Below are positions 9,472-16,681 of a DNA stretch of 64,000 bases, one piece after another. Under the pieces are notes generated by a model. That model was not told where the DNA came from. It saw only the letters and a list, made by a program, of their open reading frames with translations, and made no database searches. The first letter of the stretch is position 1. Each line of letters begins with the position of its first letter. The position numbers and the translations under genes were made by a program. The stretch lies in assembly GCA_002427885.1 (NCBI GenBank), contig DIZI01000025.1:115172-179171 (forward strand), given 5' to 3'. The DNA is from Paludibacter sp. UBA6032 (GTDB taxonomy: Bacteria > Bacteroidota > Bacteroidia > Bacteroidales > Paludibacteraceae).

Positions 9472-11640
9472 ATGAACAACTCTTTTTTACCGAAGACCTC
9501 TTCTGCTTCAACATGGATTTGGTATCCGGGCGATTACGAAATATGGCTGGGAAACCAAATGAATAACCGCCGTACCGAACGTGGTGCCTTTTTTCCACCA
9601 TTCTGGAAAATGGACAGTCATTACGTGTTGGTGGAATTCAGTAAAAAGATAGATTTAGCCGAAGCCGAAGAAATTGAAATTGCGGTAGAAGGTAAATTCA
9701 ATATCAAACTGGATGGAAAACTGCAATTCGGTATGCCGAATAAATTTCTTTTACCCGCCGGAAAACACAGTCTCAATATAAAAGTCTGGAATCAGGCTAC
9801 ACCGCCGGCTATTTTTATTAATGGAAAAACTGTAAAATCAGATGCTTCGTGGAAAGTAACTTACGAAGATAAGGAGTGGATTGATTCAAGCGGAAAAGCC
9901 AGCGATACTTCGGCTACTATATATATGGATGCGGATAGTTGGGATATTTTCAAAACTCCTGAAACAATCCCCTCTCAATATAAACTATCAACCGAAATTC
10001 AACAACCTGTAAAAATTGAAAGTATTGAAAACGGACAATTGATTGACTTCGGAAAAGAAACATTCGGTTACCTGCGAATTCACTTACTCACAGGAAACGG
10101 GGAAATTAATATTTATTACGGAGAAAGTCGTGAAGAAGCACTGGATAAGAAGTTTTGCGAAACGCTGGATAAACTTTCGGTTGATGGTAACTCAGTTACT
10201 GATGAGGCTTTGGCAGACACCAAGCCACTGAATGAAGAATACACCCTTGCCAACAGCAAGGCCTTTCGCTACGTGTATATCACCAAAGATGCCGGTGTGA
10301 ATTATAATGATGTGAGCATGCTGTACGAGTTCAAACCCGAAACACGCCGCGGTTCGTTCAAATGTAATGATGAGGAAGTAAACCAAATGTGGAACGTGGG
10401 TGCTTACACCATGCAACTCACTACCCGCGAGTTTTTCATCGACGGAATAAAACGCGACCGCTGGACCTGGAGCGGCGACGCCATCCAAAGTTATTTGATG
10501 AATTTTTATTTGTCATTTGATAAACAAACAGTGAAAAATACAATTTGGTTGCTACGCGGGAAAGATCCTGTCACCAGTCATACCAACACCATAATGGATT
10601 ACAGCTTTTATTGGTTCCTGTCTATTTACGATTATTATATGTACACCGGCGACCGTCATTTTATCGAACAGGTTTATCCGCATATGCAAACCCTAATGTA
10701 TTATGTGCTCGGACGTACCGATAAGAATGGCATGGTGGAAGGCCAAACCGGCGACTGGGTTTTTGTGGATTGGGCGAATGGGTATATGGATAAACACGGC
10801 GAACTGTCGTACGAACAGGTGCTGTTCTGCAAAAGCCTCGAAACAATGGCGCTTTGTGCCAAACTGGCCAACAATGATACCGATAAAGCAAAATACGATG
10901 AATTAGCAACTTCACTTCGAAGCAAATTGGTTCCCGATTTTTGGAGCGATACCAAACAAGCGCTGGTTCACAATCGCATTGACGCAAAGCAACAAGCGCA
11001 GGTAACCCGATATTCCAATATGTTTGCCGTTTTCTTCAATTATTTGTCGCCGGAAAAACAACAAATCATCAAAAAATCGGTGTTGATGAACGACTCAGTG
11101 ATGAAAATCTCAACTCCATACATGCGTTTCTATGAACTGGAAGCCCTGTGTGCTATGGGCGAACAAAAGCAGGTGATGAAAGAAATGAAAGATTATTGGG
11201 GCGGGATGATTCGCGAAGGTGCTACCACTTTTTGGGAAAAATACAATCCCACCGACAAAGGCGCACAGCATTTGGCCATGTACGGTCGCCCTTACGGCAA
11301 AAGCCTCTGCCATGCCTGGGGAGCCAGTCCGATTTATTTGATAGGAAAATATTACCTCGGTATACAGCCTGTAAAAGCCGGATACAGCGAATTTGCCATT
11401 GCTCCGAATCTTGGTGGACTGAAATGGATGGAAGGAACTGTGCCGACTCCGAATGGAGAAATAAAACTTTATATGGATAACAAAACCATTAAAGTTACTG
11501 TTACTGAAGGCATGGGTTATTTGACATTCACCAGCAAATTGAACCCTAAAGCTTCGAAAGGTACGATTGATAAAATCGGTGCTGATAAATACCGCTTGCT
11601 AATCGTTGGAACAGATGAAGTTGTTGTGAAATATAAATAA
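9472..11640 (+). CDS. GH78 alpha-L-rhamnosidase, apparently cytoplasmic
   Basis: A 722-residue inverting alpha-L-rhamnosidase. It has an N-terminal beta-sandwich, an (alpha/alpha)6 barrel from roughly residue 290, and a C-terminal beta-domain. The hallmark DGIKRDRWTWSGD starts at residue 324 and carries acidic substrate-binding/catalytic residues; GATTFWE ends at Glu589, the expected general base. No signal peptide or lipobox is present after the ATG at 9472, so it should act inside the cell on imported rhamnosides. It is followed after 14 bp by the URO-D-like pair and an ExuT-like transporter, which makes a compact intracellular module. Family assignment is firm; aglycone specificity is unknown. 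Confidence 0.9.
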   Translation: MNNSFLPKTSSASTWIWYPGDYEIWLGNQMNNRRTERGAFFPPFWKMDSHYVLVEFSKKIDLAEAEEIEIAVEGKFNIKLDGKLQFGMPNKFLLPAGKHSLNIKVWNQATPPAIFINGKTVKSDASWKVTYEDKEWIDSSGKASDTSATIYMDADSWDIFKTPETIPSQYKLSTEIQQPVKIESIENGQLIDFGKETFGYLRIHLLTGNGEINIYYGESREEALDKKFCETLDKLSVDGNSVTDEALADTKPLNEEYTLANSKAFRYVYITKDAGVNYNDVSMLYEFKPETRRGSFKCNDEEVNQMWNVGAYTMQLTTREFFIDGIKRDRWTWSGDAIQSYLMNFYLSFDKQTVKNTIWLLRGKDPVTSHTNTIMDYSFYWFLSIYDYYMYTGDRHFIEQVYPHMQTLMYYVLGRTDKNGMVEGQTGDWVFVDWANGYMDKHGELSYEQVLFCKSLETMALCAKLANNDTDKAKYDELATSLRSKLVPDFWSDTKQALVHNRIDAKQQAQVTRYSNMFAVFFNYLSPEKQQIIKKSVLMNDSVMKISTPYMRFYELEALCAMGEQKQVMKEMKDYWGGMIREGATTFWEKYNPTDKGAQHLAMYGRPYGKSLCHAWGASPIYLIGKYYLGIQPVKAGYSEFAIAPNLGGLKWMEGTVPTPNGEIKLYMDNKTIKVTVTEGMGYLTFTSKLNPKASKGTIDKIGADKYRLLIVGTDEVVVKYK

Positions 11641-11654
11641 ACTAAAACCATTTT

Positions 11655-12734
11655 ATGCCTTTCAATCACAATCCCTTACTTGGCAATGCAATTTTGCCCG
11701 TAGACATCGTTTTGTTGCCCGAATGGTGGAACAAAAACGAAAAGCTGACTTTCGACAAAGACTTCTTTTATCATCCGCTCAGGCGGGTAGAAGCAGAACA
11801 ACAGAAAGAAAAAGTGTTGTATGAACGTTGGGGTAAATACGGATTGGGACAACACAGGAAAGAAGCCCGGCCGGAAATCGGAGCGGTGCATTTGGCTGCC
11901 GGCTATCTGCTTTCCGAAATGCTGGGTTGCGAGGTGAATTACTCCGAATCGCATCCGCCACAGGTATTGGCTGCTCACAAAGAACTTGAAAATGTAAGTG
12001 TTGAGAAAGCGTTTAACTCGCCCGCTTTCAAACAAGTGCTGACGCTGGCCGATGCACTGAAATCGAAATACGGACATGTCACCGGTGACATCAACTGGGG
12101 CGGCATTCTGAATATTGCCATGGACTTACGTGGGGAGAATATCTTCCTGGACATGATGATGACTCCCAACGATACAAAGGAATATTTTACTTCTATTGCT
12201 GCCATCATTGAGAAGTTTACATCCTACCTGCAAACCGAAACAGGCTCAACATCTATTTCGGTAAACCGTGGAGTTCAGCACCTGAAAAAACCGGTATTGT
12301 TGCATTCGGAATGTTCGCATACCATGATTTCAGCGGAAGATTACGAAGAATTTCTGCTGCCATATGATATTGCGTGGAGCCGAAACCGTCCATATGGCAT
12401 TCATTATTGCGGACCCGATCCGCATCGCATGGCTGCTTCATTTGCAAAGATTCCCCATTTGGATTTTCTTGACCTGGGTTGGGGAGGTGATGTAAAAGTC
12501 CTGCGCGAACATTTACCCGATACTTTCCTCAATATCCGCCTGAGTCCGGTGGAACTGGCAAAACAATCGAACAACGAAATCCGTGAAACGATTATACGTT
12601 TGGTTCATGACTCGGGAAATCCATACATGACAGGCGTATGTTGTATCAATATCGACGACTCGGTAAGCGATGATAAGATAGATGCTATTTTTGAAACGGT
12701 GGAAGAATTGAGAAAAGAACACAAAAACCCCTAA
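11655..12734 (+). CDS. URO-D-superfamily methyltransferase-like protein A
   Basis: A 359-residue protein of the uroporphyrinogen decarboxylase superfamily. It carries His250-X-Cys252 (GIHYCG) and Cys329/Cys330 (TGVCCIN), i.e. H-X-C followed about 77 residues later by Cys. This is the zinc-ligand pattern of the MtaA/CmuA branch, which moves methyl groups between a corrinoid and a thiol; HemE does not use it. It is probably cytoplasmic. It sits between a rhamnosidase and a hexuronate-type transporter, next to a second homologue, so a link to methylated pectin sugars or methanol released from pectin is attractive. No corrinoid-binding protein is visible in the window, so methyl transfer remains inference. 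Its stop codon lies in a CCCCTAA repeat. Confidence 0.75.
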   Translation: MPFNHNPLLGNAILPVDIVLLPEWWNKNEKLTFDKDFFYHPLRRVEAEQQKEKVLYERWGKYGLGQHRKEARPEIGAVHLAAGYLLSEMLGCEVNYSESHPPQVLAAHKELENVSVEKAFNSPAFKQVLTLADALKSKYGHVTGDINWGGILNIAMDLRGENIFLDMMMTPNDTKEYFTSIAAIIEKFTSYLQTETGSTSISVNRGVQHLKKPVLLHSECSHTMISAEDYEEFLLPYDIAWSRNRPYGIHYCGPDPHRMAASFAKIPHLDFLDLGWGGDVKVLREHLPDTFLNIRLSPVELAKQSNNEIRETIIRLVHDSGNPYMTGVCCINIDDSVSDDKIDAIFETVEELRKEHKNP

Positions 12735-12756
12735 ATCCCCTAAAGGGTACTTAAAG
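12726..12756 (+). repeat. CCCCTAA-type repeat overlapping a gene end
   Basis: ACCCCTAAATCCCCTAAAGGG, read here as CCCCTAA then CCCCTAAAGGG. It provides the last codons (Asn-Pro) and TAA of the preceding gene and fills the gap before the next start at 12763. Confidence 0.75.
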
Positions 12757-12762
12757 AAAAGT

Positions 12763-13896
12763 ATGGCAAAACAATTCGACAATAAACTGGCTGATTCACA
12801 AGCTACACAAGTACTTCCAGTCAAACCCGAAAATTTTGGTTTTGACAAATTCGAAGCATATGCATCTGATTTAAATAAAGCTTGTGCTGACTTTTGGAAT
12901 CAACCTTCGGGCGTATTGGTCTATCGCCGTATGCGGGTGGCAGAATGTTTTTCGTTCGGTTGTCGGAATATGAAACATTCGCTTGAATTACAACTCGGTG
13001 CTTTGGAGAAAAGTATGTTGTTTAAAGCCGATGTACCTAACTTTCTGGAACCGTGGTACGGCATCGGGACTATTGCCAGCGCTTTTGGAGGCGATTATAT
13101 CTGGCACGAAGGTCAGGCTCCTGCACTAACAACCCGTTTTCAAAGCATCGACGAAGTGCTGGCTTACGAACCAATAGAAGTGGCACAAACCAATATCGGA
13201 CGGCACACGCTCGACATGATTGAGTATTTCATGGAACAAACAAAAGGTCGTGTGCCCGTTTCGCTCACCGATACTCAATCGCCGCTTAACATGATCGGGC
13301 ATTTATATCCGCTCGACCAGTTCTTTATGGACACTATGATGGAACCCGAAAAAGTGTTGCTCCTTTTCAATCGCCTTGCGGATTTTTCCATTCGTTTTAA
13401 CGAAGAACAAATCAAACTCATTGGACCTGCATTGGCTTTGCCGGGACATGGCTTTGCATCCTCTACAACATGGACCGGTCTGGGTATGAGCGACGACAAT
13501 GCCATCATGATTTCGCCCGACCAATACCTCGATATGGCTGCACCTTCGGTTGAAAAAATATGTACGCCACTGGGCGGACCTGTGTTTCATTCCTGTGGCG
13601 ACTGGGCAGGTTGGGTGAAAGCCGTGCTCCAAATGAAAGGGCTGAAAATGGCTGACGGTGCTTTCTCGCCACAAACCGACCCCGGTGCAAATACCAATTT
13701 AGAAGCTTTCAACAGCTTTACCAATACCGGCGTGGTACTCAATACCCGCATTGTGGGTGATTTGGAAACCATCCGAGAACAGCTTACCCGACTTTGGGTG
13801 CCGGGAATGAAAATGGTGGTGGTAACTTATTGTGAAACTCCCGAAGAGCAAGAAGAAGCTTATCATTTAATTCACGACTTATGTCAGCAACAATAG
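12763..13896 (+). CDS. URO-D-superfamily methyltransferase-like protein B
   Basis: A 377-residue second member of the superfamily, distant from its upstream neighbour. It also has the zinc pattern: His276-X-Cys278 in VFHSCGDW and Cys357 in VVTYCETP, 79 residues apart. Both proteins therefore keep three possible thiol/imidazole ligands at similar spacing, which supports a shared chemistry rather than heme synthesis. They could form a heteromeric pair or act on different methyl donors. The last 16 bases overlap the start of the ExuT-like transporter, so translation is probably coupled. Substrate and corrinoid partner are unknown. Confidence 0.75.
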   Translation: MAKQFDNKLADSQATQVLPVKPENFGFDKFEAYASDLNKACADFWNQPSGVLVYRRMRVAECFSFGCRNMKHSLELQLGALEKSMLFKADVPNFLEPWYGIGTIASAFGGDYIWHEGQAPALTTRFQSIDEVLAYEPIEVAQTNIGRHTLDMIEYFMEQTKGRVPVSLTDTQSPLNMIGHLYPLDQFFMDTMMEPEKVLLLFNRLADFSIRFNEEQIKLIGPALALPGHGFASSTTWTGLGMSDDNAIMISPDQYLDMAAPSVEKICTPLGGPVFHSCGDWAGWVKAVLQMKGLKMADGAFSPQTDPGANTNLEAFNSFTNTGVVLNTRIVGDLETIREQLTRLWVPGMKMVVVTYCETPEEQEEAYHLIHDLCQQQ

Positions 13897-15137
13897 GAAA
13901 TTATCGTTGGCGAATTGTGGTATTACTGTTTTTTGCCACCACCATCAATTACGTCGACCGGCAGGTTTTGGGAATTCTGGCTCCACAACTTCAGGCGCAA
14001 TTCGGTTGGTCGGAAGCTGATTACGGTTTTATCATTATGGCTTTTCAGGCGGCATATGCTATCGGGTTGATTTCCATGGGTACCTTACTCGACAAAATCG
14101 GTACGCGTCTTGGATTTATTGTTTCCGTTGCATTACTCAGTGTGGCGGGCATATTTCATGCTGCCTTCAGCAGCGTGGCGGCGTTTGCAATAGCCCGTTT
14201 CGGACTTGGTATCGGTGCTTCGGCTAATTTCCCCGGCGCTATTAAAACCGTTGCAGAATGGTTTCCCAAAAAAGAGCGTGCATTTGCCACCGGATTATTC
14301 AATACAGGTTCAAACCTGGGTGCAATTCTTACGCCACTCATTGTTCCCATTATTGCACTGAAATGGGGCTGGCAATGGGCGTTTATCTCAGCAGGAGCTT
14401 TGGGATTTGTATGGTTGCTTTTCTGGTTTCCAATATACCGAAAACCCGAACTTAGTAAACTTTTGACCGAAGTCGAGCGCAACTATATTCTACAAGATGA
14501 ACACGAATCTGAAACGCAGAAACTTCCATGGAAATCCATTATTTCGTACAAACAAACCTGGGGAATTTGTCTGGCACGTTTTCTCACCGATCCCATATGG
14601 TGGTTTTTTCTCTATTGGTTGCCTAAATTCCTGCACTCAAATTACAAAATAGATCTAACCCAAATTGGATTACCGCTTATTGTCATTTATGTAGTTTCAA
14701 TAGGCGGATCCATCTTTGGAGGATGGCTGTCATCGTTTCTGATTGGTCGCGGTAAAAACCCATTGGCTGCACGTAAACTTACCATTTTTTTCATGGCTTT
14801 GTTGGTTGTTCCGATATTTTTCACCTCGTTTACTTCAAACGTTTGGCTGGCAGTTATGCTTATTTCCATGGCAACCTTTGCCCATCAGGGTTACGCAGCC
14901 AATATCTTTACCATTGTTTCCGATATTTTTCCGAAAAATGCTGTTGGTTCGGTCACCGGACTCTCCGGTTTTGCCGGAGCCGTTGGAGGCGTACTGTTTT
15001 CCGGAGCTGTCGGACTGATTCTTCAGATTACCGGCAGTTATTACGTAGTTTTTGCCATTGCCAGTCTCGCCTATTTGCTTTGTTGGTTATCGCTATATTT
15101 GTTGGTGCCGGATAATCAAAAAATTAAAATAGCGTGA
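13881..15137 (+). CDS. ExuT-like hexuronate MFS transporter
   Basis: A 418-residue MFS protein of the anion:cation symporter group. The N-terminal helix carries INYVDRQVLG, and GLGIGASANFPGAIKTVAEWFPKKERA is split across the segment 4-5 region, both typical of ExuT/GudP-type transporters that import glucuronate, galacturonate or related acids with protons. Twelve hydrophobic segments are visible. It overlaps the URO-D-like gene by 16 bp and ends the rightward run; no clear terminator hairpin follows. A uronic-acid substrate matches a pectin locus. Exact substrate is inferred. Confidence 0.85.
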   Translation: MSATIGNYRWRIVVLLFFATTINYVDRQVLGILAPQLQAQFGWSEADYGFIIMAFQAAYAIGLISMGTLLDKIGTRLGFIVSVALLSVAGIFHAAFSSVAAFAIARFGLGIGASANFPGAIKTVAEWFPKKERAFATGLFNTGSNLGAILTPLIVPIIALKWGWQWAFISAGALGFVWLLFWFPIYRKPELSKLLTEVERNYILQDEHESETQKLPWKSIISYKQTWGICLARFLTDPIWWFFLYWLPKFLHSNYKIDLTQIGLPLIVIYVVSIGGSIFGGWLSSFLIGRGKNPLAARKLTIFFMALLVVPIFFTSFTSNVWLAVMLISMATFAHQGYAANIFTIVSDIFPKNAVGSVTGLSGFAGAVGGVLFSGAVGLILQITGSYYVVFAIASLAYLLCWLSLYLLVPDNQKIKIA

Positions 15138-15195
15138 GATTTACGTTATGATTAATATTTTTTCTTTCCAGATGAGACATTCAACATCAAACCTG

Positions 15196-15203
15196 TATAT
15201 TTG
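15196..15203 (+). promoter_or_regulatory. Possible -7 box (TATATTTG)
   Basis: Matches the Bacteroidota TAnnTTTG element 50 bp before the Crp/Fnr-type gene. No clear -33 TTTG box was found at the usual distance, so support is moderate. Confidence 0.4.
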
Positions 15204-15253
15204 TATTCCAATCAGGTCGTTGAATTATAAATAGTCACAATTGGATTTCTCAA

Positions 15254-15817
15254 ATGGAAAAGTTATTATTGATATTGGGACAGCTAATGCCTCTGAGTAC
15301 GGAACTCAGAGAAGATTTGATCGCAAAGATATTTATACGGAAAGTGAAAAAAGGAGTAATTCTAATTTCTGAAGGAAAAATCTGTCATCAGCTTTTTTTT
15401 ATAAAGAAAGGATTTCTGAGAGGATTTCATTATCAAAATGGAAAGGAAATAACTTCCTGGTTTGGGTTCGAAAATGATTTTGCCACCTCTACTCATTCTT
15501 TTTTCTCGCAGAAAACCGGATACGAAAATGTGGAGGTAATTGAAGATAGCATTTTATACGGCATTACTTATGAAGATTTAAACAAGGTCTATTACAGGCA
15601 TCCCGAATTTAATTATGTTGGCCGGTTGTTAACTGAAAAGTACTATCTCGATGTGCTGGAGCGTACGCTTTGTTTACAGTTTCAGACTGCAAAACAGAGC
15701 TACGAACAACTTATTGCTACCCACCCGCAAATACTCAAAAGAGCTTATTTAGGTCACATTGCATCTTATCTTGGCATTTCTCAGGAAACTTTGAGCCGAA
15801 TACGTGCTAAAAAATGA
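15254..15817 (+). CDS. Crp/Fnr-family transcription regulator
   Basis: A 187-residue protein with an N-terminal cyclic-nucleotide-binding-type beta-barrel (GVILISEGKICHQLFFIKKG, residues about 35-55) and a C-terminal helix-turn-helix (HIASYLGISQETLSRIRAKK). The helix-turn-helix ends right at the C-terminus, as in many Bacteroidota members. No cysteine cluster for an iron-sulfur centre is seen, so an oxygen-sensing role is not indicated. A palindromic TTGAC-N4-GTCAA site lies 16 bp downstream, before the acetyltransferase gene, and may be its operator. It has no obvious link to the carbohydrate genes on either side. Confidence 0.85.
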   Translation: MEKLLLILGQLMPLSTELREDLIAKIFIRKVKKGVILISEGKICHQLFFIKKGFLRGFHYQNGKEITSWFGFENDFATSTHSFFSQKTGYENVEVIEDSILYGITYEDLNKVYYRHPEFNYVGRLLTEKYYLDVLERTLCLQFQTAKQSYEQLIATHPQILKRAYLGHIASYLGISQETLSRIRAKK

Positions 15818-15832
15818 TAACAGTGCGTTTAT

Positions 15833-15846
15833 TTGACTTTTGTCAA
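15833..15846. promoter_or_regulatory. FNR-box-like palindrome TTGAC-N4-GTCAA
   Basis: Perfect 5-bp inverted repeat with a 4-base spacer. This is the half-site layout bound by Crp/Fnr regulators (TTGAT-N4-ATCAA). It lies 16 bp after the Crp/Fnr-type gene and 115 bp before the GNAT gene. Confidence 0.45.
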
Positions 15847-15960
15847 AAGTTCTATCGCTTTAAAATCAGACATTTGTTCCGACATCCGGATGAATGGGAA
15901 TATTCCCCACAGGTCTGAATGAAAAATAGGTTATAACTGTTTTTTAATGGCGTAAGAAAA

Positions 15961-16533
15961 ATGAAAAAAGCAAAGTTTGAAGACAAAAATGTTGTCGTTG
16001 ACATTCTCACAAAATCGTTTAAAGATGATCCACACATCAACTTCCTGTTGGAAAAATCAAAAAACAAAAACAAGTTGAGAATTATTATGGAATATGTGTT
16101 TGAAGAATCGTTTAACAAGGGAGAAATTTATCTGAACGAAGACAATACGGCGGTAGCTCTTTGGAATACCTCTAAGAAAGAAAAATTTACCTGGAAATAT
16201 ATCTACAGAAATATTTCTTTTCTGTTCAATATTGGCCTTGAATCCACCCTCCGGATTCTGAAAATGGATAAACTGGTTTATAAGTTTCATCCCAAAACCG
16301 GGCAATATGCCCATTTATACAGCATTGGTGTTTTGCCTGAAAGTCAGGGAAAGGGCTATGCAAAAAAATTAATCAACTTTATGGTTGAAAAAATGAGTAA
16401 AACCAAAGCTGCTCTATATCTTGAGACAGCAAATACAACCAACATTGGTATATACAATAAAATCGGATTTCATGTATTCAATACTATCGACGTAGATGGT
16501 CATAAGTTATTTTGCATGAACAGGATGAGTTAG
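15961..16533 (+). CDS. GNAT-family N-acetyltransferase
   Basis: A 190-residue cytoplasmic acetyltransferase. The acetyl-CoA binding motif A is clear near residues 120-135: SIGVLPESQGKGYAKKLI, with the Q-G-K-G-Y/A loop. The C-terminal strand GIYNKIGFHVF is the usual motif B. The acceptor is unknown. It stands alone after the Crp/Fnr gene, with a strong terminator after it. Confidence 0.85.
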   Translation: MKKAKFEDKNVVVDILTKSFKDDPHINFLLEKSKNKNKLRIIMEYVFEESFNKGEIYLNEDNTAVALWNTSKKEKFTWKYIYRNISFLFNIGLESTLRILKMDKLVYKFHPKTGQYAHLYSIGVLPESQGKGYAKKLINFMVEKMSKTKAALYLETANTTNIGIYNKIGFHVFNTIDVDGHKLFCMNRMS

Positions 16534-16558
16534 AAATGAATCTTTTTATAATTTTGCA

Positions 16559-16603
16559 AAAATCGCCGACGGAGTTTTTACTTATGTCGGCGATTTTGTT
16601 TTG
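16559..16603 (+). terminator. Rho-independent terminator
   Basis: 12-bp perfect stem AAAATCGCCGAC with GTCGGCGATTTT (16559-16570 and 16586-16597), 15-base loop, then GTTTTG. It ends the GNAT transcript and directly precedes the sigma-type promoter at 16612. Confidence 0.9.
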
Positions 16604-16611
16604 CAACCCGA

Positions 16612-16641
16612 TTGAGTACAAACCCACTTTCTCAGCGTCTT
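16612..16641 (+). promoter_or_regulatory. ECF-sigma-like promoter (perfect copy)
   Basis: TTGAGTACA (16612-16620), 15 bases, CGTCTT (16636-16641), 40 bp before the ATG at 16682 and 9 bp after the terminator T-run. The position between a terminator and a start codon is where a promoter must lie. Confidence 0.75.
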
Positions 16642-16681
16642 GCTTTAAATATTATTCATTGAATTGGAAGAAGTTTAAGGT

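Noticed and set aside
11655..13896. Annotation as hemE (uroporphyrinogen decarboxylase)
   Set aside because: Two divergent copies beside sugar genes, both with the H-X-C and late Cys zinc pattern of methyltransferases, do not fit heme synthesis.
8562..14111. CGTCTT strings at 8562 and 14106
   Set aside because: They are inside coding sequence and lack the upstream block at 15-16 bp.
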